Positions 40,601 through 52,600 of a DNA stretch of 64,000 nucleotides are shown here, piece by piece. The translations under genes were made by a program, and so were the position numbers. Each line of letters begins with the position of its first letter. Position 1 is the first letter of the stretch. This stretch comes from Atrichornis clamosus (taxonomy: Eukaryota > Chordata > Aves > Passeriformes > Menuridae), in NCBI GenBank assembly GCA_013400975.1, contig WBMZ01011803.1, positions 1 through 64,000 on the forward strand, in the 5' to 3' direction. A model generated the notes under the pieces. The model saw only the letters and a program-made list of their open reading frames with translations. It was not told the origin of the DNA and did not search any database.

Positions 40601-43600
40601 AAAAGAACACATCAGGAATTTATGATGTGTTATTTATAATTATGATTATGTTTATGAATTATATATGGTTCTATTTATTATTAATGTTAGTAATAATTAT
40701 ATATTTATGATGTGTCACCTTACTGTTATTAGGGAGTTTTGAGGTCCATCAAAAATTTTATGCTCCATTGCTGTACAGCTGTATTTTGTTGACGTTTGCC
40801 ACTGTCCAAAAAGCAGTTCCCTTTTGAAATGTATTTGAGATCTTTTTTTGGCATAGCAGAGTGAAAGAGACTTTATGTGAAAAGTGTTGTCTGTACTGTA
40901 CCCTCACTTCCTGTTAAGCTAGGCTAGAATACTGCATCTATGACCAGCACTCAGATCTGAAGAACAGTAAAAGAGAATGTAGCAAAATGGAATTACAGTA
41001 CAGTTACATTGTTCTTATTTTTCTTTGTATGAATACTTGGATTTTTCTTGGGTTTCTTTTGTTGTTGTTGTTGTTGGTTTGAGGTAGTTCTGGATTTTTG
41101 TTTTTTTTAAGCAAAGGTAATAAACCAAAAATCTGGTATACCTAAAATTTATGAATGATGCTCTTCTTTCCTTAGGCAGCTCTTTATGGTTGTGGCTGCT
41201 GGGCTGAAAATACAGGAGCTCATAACCCTTATTCCACTGCTGTGAGTACTTCAGGTATTTACTACTTTTATAAATATTTAATGAAGTTGCTATCTTTCTC
41301 TGTAATTATTTCGGAAATTTGACATACCAACATTATTTCCAGACTATATTCTAAATTTGTATAACTTATTTGCATATATATATATATATGTTTCTGTGTG
41401 TGTATCAGTATTGTCTTTAAATCCATGAATTTATCTCTTGTGGATTGCTTATATTGTCCTTTTTACTTAATTAACAACCATGGGAAATTTTATCCTGTTT
41501 TGTATTGCACTGAAAGGATGTGCTGTATTTGTTAAGTATTAAGGAACCTGTCCTTCTCTGAAATAGTGTTTCACAAGTCCAGTGTTTTATTAAATGCAGA
41601 ATCCCTCTGGGAATGGAAGCCTTCTCTAAAGGACTCAGATAATTAGAGGGTTCTTTGGAATTCAAAAATGCTACAAGCAGCATTTTTCCCTCTAAAATAT
41701 TTAATTACTATTTCAAATGAGAATTTAAGTTAATTTGTTCTTCATTTCTCTTTTCCTTCCAAAAGGAAGGGGAAGAGGCAAAACTAAAATACTAGAAGTG
41801 TATCAGAAAATATTTATTCTGAAATTGTGAAAGTAATATAAGAGTTAGGAGAGCTTCTGTTCTCTTTGAAAGACTCAGGGTTCTGGATGCACAAAAGTAT
41901 TGTGTTCATTTGATGCCTTGCAGAACACAAAAGCCTTAAGGTGGAGTTATGCAGGAGTTGCTTTTTTTCTCCCCCCACCCACTTGTGTGAACAGCCTCAA
42001 TCAGAAAAACGTCTTGTAACACTTATGCAAAAGTGCTTAGGTCAGGATGCAAAATGTATGGTATGGCCCACATCTCAGTGGTCAGAGTTATCAGCCTTCA
42101 GTATAGGGAGAGGTGAAGAAAATTTGCAGAGTTCAGACTTGGTTAATGTCAGCTATATCCCATGGACACTGCAAGTAGAGTCCTCATACAGAAATAGTGG
42201 GGGGAGCAAGGCAACAGGCTGCAGAATTAGAATTTGATAGAGGCTGAAGAGCATCAGAAGTATCCTGTGTTGCTTTTGAAGTCATATACATTTCTAATTT
42301 CCCCTGTATTTATGTCTTTGTTGCACTGTTGAAAATTTGTGTAGTTCTTTACCCTGAAGCTTAATGTCAGTAATAGCAAATGTCCTTTTTAGTGCTTACT
42401 CAACAACATACTGAATTTAGTTCAATAAATGCTTACCTATGTAGGTAAATACATTAATTACTGGGGACCATATTAGTTAGAGAGTATAAGTCCGATATTA
42501 GAAATGGTTTGAGGAAAACCTGAGAAGGACAATTTTTAGATTTTTAAAGCTATTCTTTGCCAAGTCAGCTGGATTTGAAGTCCATGTGAGTGCCAACAGG
42601 CATCCTGATTCCTGATGCCCTTACAGGAGATGACAAGATGTAATGATGGCCTGAAATAGAAGCTTCCTCTCTTTTTGCTGGTACCAGTTTTATGTAGTGG
42701 TAAATCCTTCAATGTTATACTATTTATAACTATCACACACACACACATATATATGTATATTGGTTTGGTGCAAATCTTCTGGCTTCCATGACATTACCCT
42801 GATCCCAGTCCCAGTTAATTGGACTGGCCTGCTGGCAGTGGGTGAGGCGTGGCCATCTGCTTATTCACTGATTTGAAATTCAGACTAGTGGTGTTTAATT
42901 AAACTCTTGTTTCCAGTTTTCCTTCAAAGTAAGTGTGTGTGCCTGTGAGAGAGAGGCAGAGAGAAATGTTTACAGGAAGTGAGAATGCTTCTGTAATCAA
43001 TACCATTCTTTTTTCCATTTCAGAAGCTCATCATGTTTTATTTTATAATGTACTTTATGTTTAGTGCAGTTTGAAAATATATTGATGCCTGACTCTGGCT
43101 TAAAATATGAACATACAACAATGTGAACCATGAATTTAATTAAGGACTAAAGGGGTGGAAAAATTAAGTTAAAGGAAAAGTTGAAAGAATGAGAGATAAA
43201 ACTTGGCTGGATCATAACAGGAGATGGGAGTGGAGGCATAAACATCTGCAAATCTTCAGGTGAAACTGCCATGGCTGAGCAAGAAAATAATGTGTTAACG
43301 TACATCACTGTTAAATGAAATTCTTAGAAAATAAAGGTAGTGTCTAAACTCTAGAAAATGCCATGACTTGGAAAGTTCCAAGGTGGACAGTGCTTCATAA
43401 GAGAATATCACCACTGTCACTTGGTGTAACTAAAATCAGACTAGACTGTATTTGTAATGGTGATTATACCCCCTTCTTGTAGGTTTCCAAGTGGATTTTG
43501 TGTGGACATGTATTTTTTAAAAAACCAGCAACATATGAAACTTGCATGTTATGTATAAATAAAAACTGTGTACATGCACATTCATTTCATGTTTCATTTT

Positions 43601-46600
43601 ACATTCAGACACACCTGTATGTAAATGCATTTAAAATATGTGCATAAAAGAATGGAAGTTTACAATCAGTTTAAATTTCTGTGGTTTTCACAATATAACA
43701 TTTAATTGTTTTAATTTCACATGTCTATTCATTTTAATTTGTCTTTGAGTCATACATTTGGCACAAATCTAATAAGTTCCTACAGGGAATTTTTTTTCAT
43801 TATATGGGAAGAAGCAAAAAAAGGAATGAAATTAGACTTTGGTTGCTGTGGGTATTGAGTAATGTTTAATATTTATTGTTAAATGACTTCACAGAATAGC
43901 TGACTCATCCAATCACATTTGGAATAAAACAAAAAATCTTGAATAAAAAGTTTTACTATAATTCTCTTAGAGCTTTATCAAAAATATTCTCAAAGTTATT
44001 TAGTATTAATATATGTTAAACCAAATAATTTTAGCTGAAGAATTCTTTGGGAAATAAAAGGTTTCCCATTTGTGCTGGTTTACGCTTTTAAACTTTTTTT
44101 TAGAGATAGCTGGGGATAGAAATTCAAGCCTTGAGAGTTTATTATATCAGGCTCTATATTCAGTCATGAAAAAGGATATTCTTTGGCATTGGTTTCCTAC
44201 AAACAATTTTTAAGGGTCAGGTTTTCTAAATTGATTCCATCCTGTACTTAAGAAATTGCTCATATCTTTGGATCTTGGAAGTGATGACCAACTAGAGATT
44301 GAACAAGTTGGGGGAAGGAGAGTTTGGAACAGTAATTTAAAGTAGGCAGATTATAAACTCTTGCACACGGAAATCCAAATGGAATGGACACACTGGGGTG
44401 AACCAGAGCTCCAGACAGTTTGGTGGCATGATTCAGGTAGAGGGTGTTTGCAGTTCTCCAAGGAAAAGTACAGGGCTGGGAAAAGCACCTCCACTGCGTT
44501 ATTCATGCTTCTGGCAATTTGTGATATTGGGACTTTATAAATCTGGCGATATATTGGTTTTAATAAGTCAGTGTAACTTCTCAAGATTTCTCATTTCTTT
44601 TTGTCCTTAGAAGAACAGGTATTTAAATTTTGCTGGGAATGGTTTTCTTATTCTGTGGTTACCTTCGTAAAAAACTTCCTTGGAAAAGTGTTAGTAAAAA
44701 TGCCACAGTTAATAACACAGTAGGCTTTATTCCTGATTTTTTATTAATTTTGTTCTAAAATCCTTCAACTGAAGCTTCAATGTCTTTCAATACCTGCCTC
44801 ATTAAAAAAAAAGGCAATGTGGGGGAAGACATCACCACACAAGTACTTAGAAGTACTTCCAAGTTCCTGTAGCTTTTTTCCAAGGGTTGTGTATTATTTG
44901 AAGACATATTGGATCTTCTGTTGGCCCTGTGGCTGCTGGGAGGCTTCCTGCTTTTGCCTGTTTGGGGAGGATTTGCTATTAGTTCTTATGCCTTTTAGCA
45001 AGTTGTTTCTTCAATATTTTTGGCTATTTTTATCATGATTTTATACTGAATGTGCCAAAGGTGGTTGTTCTGAACTTGTTTGGGCATGACTTCAACTTTT
45101 TGAACTGTAATTTCATACCTCTAACAGTCACTTGGCCTTGTTGTCTAACCACACTGTCTTTAGTTATATTTTTTTTTTGGCTTTTCAAAAGTTACTTCAA
45201 GGTTTGAAAAATACAGGATATTATAAAACTCAGATTTTATAGTTACAGTTTAACAGGGTCTGGGACAACTGAAAGAAAAAGATTGAGACTTTCTAAAGAC
45301 ACAGCAGGGGAGATGGTGGAACTTAGGAATGACTGTGAATTTAAGCGGCCTTAAATTCAAGGTTTATTCAGTCTAAAATTCAATTTCCATGTAAACACGT
45401 AAAGCCTTTCTGATTTTTTTCTGATTTTTTTTTCTATCAATTTTTGGAGACATTTTGATGTATAAACTCTGAATTATATTGAAATTAATATTTTGCTGGG
45501 GGAAAAATGATTGTGGGACTTCATTGGCAATTGAAGGATAAACGTTACAGGAATTTCTAAGTGTCTCAAACCCAGTATTAGAGAAATTCAGAGGATGTTG
45601 CAGTTGCAGGCATAGCCAAGACACCTGTGCAGCCTTAACTGTGGCATCTAACAACAGTGCAAGTGCCATTCCATGCAGGAAGGATGGTAGAGACTGAGTG
45701 AAAGCTTGTTAAATGAGATGAGCACGATCAGTGGCCTTTATTTAGTATAAATATAAGTAACAGCTACACTGGTTTTTGGATCAACAGAGTAGAAGCCAAA
45801 TCTTTGGTGTTTAAAAGCTTTTCCATGCATGTGTGCACACAGACACAAACAAAACAGGCTCCCCTTTGGGCACCCCTACCACCTCCCCCAAAAAAGAGGC
45901 CAAAACCACACTTGTAAGGCCACTTGGAACTCTTTAGTGGATATTTTTTGTTGGTATATGAATGTAAACACAGGAAGATGGGTATTATTTGGAGGGAAAA
46001 CATTTGTGAACAAAACCCAACCGCAGGAGAAACAATAGTCCATTTTTTGGCTGTACTTTCAGAAAACATTTCCTCTTTTTTCCTGGACATAATAGGAATC
46101 AAAGACTGTGCATATTCTTCTCATTCAAAATAATATCAAGTGTGACACTGAATCTCCTCCCCAGTTGGAATATCCGTGATGATTGTGAATATTCATCCAC
46201 TAACTGTGCCAAAAGTAATACTACTGGGGTAAGAGAGAGGCTCTGTCTTTCCTGGAATATGAATTGAAAAGTAATAATTCTTTTTGGGTATACAGAACTT
46301 TAACTATAAAGATAAATAAAAAAGTTACGGTTTGAGCTAATGCAGGATGCTTTGAGAATGCGACTGTAAGTGGCATTTTTGAGTGGAAGTGTAGGGACTA
46401 AGAATGTCTTGCATTTATTTCATCTTTACAACAGCAGGAAATAGAAGGCATACAAAGAATGGGTGTGCTTTGTGTCTAGGTATCAGCCATTGAAGCCAGC
46501 AAACCTCTAGTACTGCATTTCTGAAGATAGACAGAATGTCTTTCATTATTTACAAAATGCAGGAATTCTGTGACACAGAGCTGCAAAGTGTCCAACTTTT

Positions 46601-49600
46601 ACTAAAATCCCTTTGGGGAGACTATTTGATACAAGAAAGGCACATAGGATGTTCTAGGGAGAATTTAAATACGACCTAACTTATAATCCTAAAGAAGAAC
46701 GAGTAGGATCTTGAAATACATTGAGCTTGTCCATAAAAATTAAGCATGTTAACAAATAGAATTTGGTTTCAGGGCTGAGCCAAAGTTGTGTTTTGTTGAG
46801 AAGGTAGCAGGGATATCAGATTTATAGAGATACCAGATGTATTTATGAGCTGTAGTTGACAATTCTGTTTGGGAAAAGTCTTTCGGTGATGTCTTACTCT
46901 TATCCCTTGCCCAGGGTCTTTTCCTGATAGAATGAAAATCAGATACAGACAATAATAATGTTTTAGGAATATGTGTGCAGACTGTATTTATTCTGTGTAA
47001 ACTCTCCTAATTTCTTGTGTTGGTGAATTCACCAAGATCCTAAAGAACTGTTAAGGTCTCTAGACAAAAGCAGTGGCCTCTGTTCTCTTAAAGGCATTTT
47101 AGAGATCAGAACATAATACTTGAAAAGCTGAGTTGGATGTATATATGTATATGTAATGCATCATTCCATAAAGGAAAAATAGCACACTTTGTATTGTGAA
47201 GAATCACTATATTTAGTTTTAAAGGAACCTTTGGAGGTCTAGTCCAGATCCCTGCTCAAGGAGGGTTCTCTTGTCTTTTGAAATTCCCATCAATAAGGGA
47301 ATAAATATTTTCACTCTTCCTTGCCCCACCTTTTCCTGCTCAAACTTTTTGTTCACATCTGTCCTTCTTTGTCACCCGTTGGGTGTCTTATGGATGCTTT
47401 TGCAGGCAATATGGAACAGGTACTGTGGAATATGATGGAATAGGAATGACATCTGTGCGGAGATGGTCTCTGGTTGTTAAACTGGTTGCTGGTTGCTGTG
47501 CCCTCAGCCAGCATTTTGGTCTCCTTATGGAAGCTGCTGATCTGTAGATTCCTACTTGAAAGCTCCTTCTTGACACAAACCACAGTGATGTGCAAATCTA
47601 CCGAGTAAATATTTTTCAGGGAAGCTTTAATGCAAATCAATTGACTTGTAATGCAGAACTTTGGCTTTGTGATTCCTGTGTATTTGAGGGCCGTAGTGGC
47701 TGTGTTAGGATCCAGTGAGTGGATAGGTGGCCAGTGCTGTTTCATAGAATCTTGGAATGGTTTGAGTTGGAAGGGACCTTAAAGATCATCTTGTTCAAAC
47801 CCCTCTACCATGGGCAGGGACACCTTCTCCTAGAACAGGTTGCTCAAAGCGCCATCCAGCCTGGCCTTGAACAGTTGCAGGAATGAGGCATCCACAGTTT
47901 CTCTGAACTACCTGTGCCAGTGAATTACATTTATAATGTACTTATAACTCTTGCTTCAACCTTACATGTGTTATTAGCCCTTATATAACACACAAGTGCA
48001 GCACTGTCTGTCTGGGCTGTGTCCTTCTGAGTCCATACTCCCAATCACCAGAGGAATTTCACATGCAAATCTTGTATCCTGTACAGATTGTTTGAGCTAG
48101 ACTATGTGAGATAGGTATTATGATACAATTAATGTCTTTGTAGAAATATGTATTATCTCTTGAAATCAGTCTGGTCCTGTAAGNTGAGATAGGTATTATG
48201 ATACAATTAATGTCTTTGTAGAAATATGTATTATCTCTTGAAATCAGTCTGGTCCTGTAAGACCAGAGGAAGTAAGAGGTCATTTAATGCATCACAGATG
48301 AAGCAGCTGCATATGGAGACGAGTTATGTCATCGTTACCGTGAACCAGAGGGTGGAGGAAGAAGAGGTCTATCTCCAGACAGATCAGTATTTACCTCTGA
48401 AGTGAATGTTTCTCTCAAGAGTTCATTCAGCCTTTGTGTCCAGATGACGTTGTGAGGTTTCAGTGCTGTAGCATGTGGTGTCTGAACTAACTAACTCACC
48501 ACCACCACCCACACGAGTGTGGGACAAGGGAGAGGAAGCCACAGGCAGAGATGATTTGTGGGAATGGTAGCATTGAGAAGCCGTCAATTAAATACAGTAC
48601 TGTTGTGTTCAGAGCTGAGGGGTTTGTCCTCAGAATGATCAGAGTGGTTGTTTGAATTGCCTTTGGAAGGCTTGTTGGGAGGCAGAACTGGATGCAGACA
48701 ATAATCAGAGTGCTTATTGCCTCTTGAAATTTTAATTGGACTTGATGTAATAATGTCTAGTAAGCATGAAGTTGTACAGGCCTGTGGAAGTTGTAGCCTC
48801 TCGCAGAAGGCCCAGTGACCACAGAGCAGCGTCTTTGTAACCTGGGGCAGCAACTGTGCAGCACCAACTCCTTCTCTGGATACTTAGTCCTGTTCCTCTT
48901 TGCTGAGCCTTGCCCAAGTGGCTTGAAATAGGTGCAAGGATATAAAGTGAGCTGGAGACATTTGCAAATTGAACTCTTTTTCTATGTCTTAAACACTTTC
49001 CTGTGATTGGGAGTAAATGGTTGTATACCTTTAGCTGGCAAACACATAAGCTATTGTATTATTCCTTTCCTGTAAGTTTTATATAACAAAAGTGATGTAG
49101 TTTGGATAGGTGTAGTGTTTTCACAAAGAGATCAGTAGCAGCAAAGCTTCTGAAGAAGGCTAAGGCGAGAGAGTTTGCCTTTTTCTTTACAGCTTTACTG
49201 AAATCAATCTTTCAGAATATATTAAATGTAATAAAGAATGTAAAAAGCATATCCTCTTTAAGAGACCTACATTTTTTCTTCATTCTGACCTCTCTTGGAG
49301 GTACATCTGAAATTGCTTTTGTTCATAATAACTGAAACAAATAGCTTTTAAAATAAATTATCTGCCATTTACCTCTATTTAGAAGCAAAGGATGCATTCA
49401 TTTGGCATATTGTACCTCTCTAACCTTTTTTTCCTTGTCTATGAAATTGTAGAAAAGCTGATCGAGTTGTCCTTCAGAGTGATATTAATTTATTTTGCCC
49501 ATGTAAAAAACTTAGAGACATAGAAAGTATTTTCCTACCTTTGCTTAGAGAAGATACTTTGGACACAGTTTGTCTGCATGTTGAATTTGTCTTTTGTTAT

Positions 49601-52600
49601 CTTTGAAACCTACCCAAATTTACTATAGTTTCAACCTTTTGGAAAATTTCCATTGCATTTTCTTTGTAGGTAAATCATCTAAGAATATTCTGTCTGCAGA
49701 AAGAATGTGCTCCATTGATCCCTCTAGGATCAATGTTTTAGGAATTGGACAAGACTGTTTGCAGGTGTTCTTTCTGGCAGCAGGTCAGTGAGTTAAAACT
49801 TTCCCCTGCTGGTATGAAGACAAGATACAGCAGCTGATAGGAGTACAAAAAGCTAAAAGTTGTGTAACTTGAATTTAATGCTGTAGTGCATTCTGCTATA
49901 CTGCAGCATTTGATGTCTTTTTAGAATTATACATTAAAATTTTATTTCAGTATGTAACTAACTGTATCAGTATCTTGCCAACTAAATACTTTTATTGTAC
50001 TGTATTTTGTTTTTCAAAATCACAGGCTTGCAAGTTTTTAGCCAGCTCTTTCTAGAGATGCTGGAAATAACAAGCAGAACTTACTGAAATACAGGTTTCA
50101 CTGTGTTTCCATTAGGCATAACTAGAAGTTTTCCAGGAAATAAAGCAGAAATAGTAGTTCTTTAACTTGTTAGCTGACACTTTGGGCACTACTATTGAAC
50201 TGAAAATAACATCAAAGCTTAACAGGACAGAAACAACAGGACCAGGTTCAGACTCTGCTGCATAGAATAGATGATAAAATACAGATAACCTGTCACTTCT
50301 GTCTTTAGCTTCTGAAAAGAGAAGAGTCATATTTTGGCAGTGGAGTAAACTAGATTAATTTTTCCATTCTTGACTATATGTGAGTAATGCAAGTTTCCAT
50401 TCTGTACTCCTTTAAAACAAGTTCCAACACTTTGTGTTGAGGTACTGTGTGTTTCACCAGCTAGACAGGCTCCGGCCGCCTGTCAAAGCTCCATAAGCTC
50501 TCTGCTTATGGCTCGCAGAAAGCAAGCTAGATTTTCATTTCTCCTTCCATTCAACAGGAGCCTCTTTCATGTCTGAAAATTGGAAACGCGTGTTTTTCAG
50601 TGTGGTGCATGGATGTGTGTGTGCCCTCTGGCACACCTGTTTCTAATTTCCTGACTTGAAAGCATCTCCCATCAAAAGAAGCAGCAAAACAATTTCTCTC
50701 TGACACGTTGCTCGGAGGCCCTTGCTGTGCACAAGGCCTTCCTTGCATTTGCCATCTTGGTTCCATTGGAGGAGCATTGTAAGAGGCAGAGCACACACTG
50801 TATGGGATGTTCAGCTTATATTGTGCTGGGTTCTTTCTCCTCTTCTTGTGGTTATTTCAAGCATTAGACATCTTCTTGAGAAGTTGCTATGCTGAAGAAA
50901 AAAAACAGTGATTTAATCCTTAATTTCTTGCAGGAAGCTCAAATTCAAGATCCAAGTCTAGAGCAAGTTAAGGTTTGTATAAACTATGAATTGAGTATTA
51001 GTGTTTGGTACAGAGAGCTTAACACTTAAAAATTATCGCTCAGATTTCTTAACCTGTTTTTCAAATTTGTAGGCAGTGTAAAATAGTATCTAATATAATA
51101 GCTGAGAATGGAATTAACAATCGTAATAAAAATAAAAAAACTCACAAAAAAACCCTACAACTTTGTTGTTGTGGAAGTTGTGCATATGCTACCTAGCAAA
51201 TTACTACTGCTGAAATAGTAACCTGAGGGGACTACTGATACCTCCCTAACAGTTATAGTAGGATAACTGAAGAAAAAGAGACTGTGAAAAAAAATGATTG
51301 CAGATTCCTAGATTGTTCTTGTGGGGATCTTGTAGGAAACAATGAAGAGTATTTGAAAAGGAGGAGGAGTATTCTTAGAAATTACACGTTTCAATACCAA
51401 CAGATGAGGGAAGTTCTGTTTCACTGTTGGTCTGCCTGGCACTTTGAAAGAAATACTGGATTAAAAGCTGTACTGTGGCATGATTCAAGATATGTGTCTC
51501 TGAAAATCAGTGCTGATGTTTCTGTATGGTCTTCAAGTAATTTTCAGGCAGGGTTAGAAGCTTCTGGTTGAAGACAGGTTTTCTGGGACCTTACAGAGTT
51601 TTGTTTGGGTTTTTAGTTTGTTTACAAAATACAGGTGGTGTGTCTGTCAAGCCTTATCCTTCTTTCCTTCCCTTGACATAGGAATCTGTTGCCATATACC
51701 TCTGGAGCCTTTAGGAATCTGTTTAATTCTTTCCCCTTAACCTAGGAGGCTAGAGACCTGCATCAAAGTATCTGTCTATATGTATTAATTTATTTTTCAT
51801 AGAATCGTAGAATGGTTTATATTGGGAGGGACCATAAAGATCATCCAGTTCCAACACCCTGCCATGGGCAGGAACACCTTCCCCTAGAACAGGTTGCTCA
51901 AAGCCCCATCCAATCTGTCCTTGAACAATTCCAGGAATGGCACATCCGAAATTTCTCTGGACAACTGGTTCCAGTGTCTCACCACTCTCATAGTAAAGAA
52001 TTTCTTCCTAATATCTAATTTAAATCTACCGTCCTTCATCCTAAAAACTTTTGCTGTTGTCCTGTTACTAACATGCTCTTGTCAGAAGTCCCTCTCTGTC
52101 TTTCTTGTAGCCCATTTAAGTACTGGAAGGTGCTAGAAGGTTTCCTCAGAGCCTTCCCTTGTCCAGATTTAACAAACTCAACTCTCTTAGCCTGTCTCCA
52201 TATTGAAGGTGCTCCAGCCTTCTGATCATCTTCATGGCCCCTGTCAGGACCCGCTCTAACAGGTCCATGTCCTTCCTGTGCTGGGCACCCCAGAGTTGGA
52301 CACAGCTCTGCAGGTGGGGTCTCACCAGAGCAGAGCAGAGGGGCAGAATCCCCTCTCTCACCTGCTGCCCACAGTGCTCTGGATGCAGCCCAGGGTGCAG
52401 TTGGTTCTCTGGGCTGTGAGCACACAATGTCACATCATGTTGAGCATTTTGTCCACCAATCCCCTCCCAAGCCCTCCTCAGGGCTTCTCTCCGTTCTTTC
52501 TCCCAGTCTGTATTTGTGCTTGGGTGCAGCACCTTGTACTTGGCCTTGAGCTCCTTAAGGTCACACAGATCCACCTCTCCAACCTTTCCAAATCCCTCTG

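Larger units (their letters stand above)
40217..41175 (+). other. TASP1: TASP1 intron 9
   Basis: GTGATT...TTAG intron of just under 1 kb, the shortest in the window. It holds an AT-rich patch at 40617-40712 and a (GTT)n tract at 41061. Confidence 0.85.

Noticed and set aside
47353..47745. 130-codon minus-strand open frame in intron 10
   Set aside because: No similarity recognised. It ends against a CR1 fragment and has no convincing splice context.
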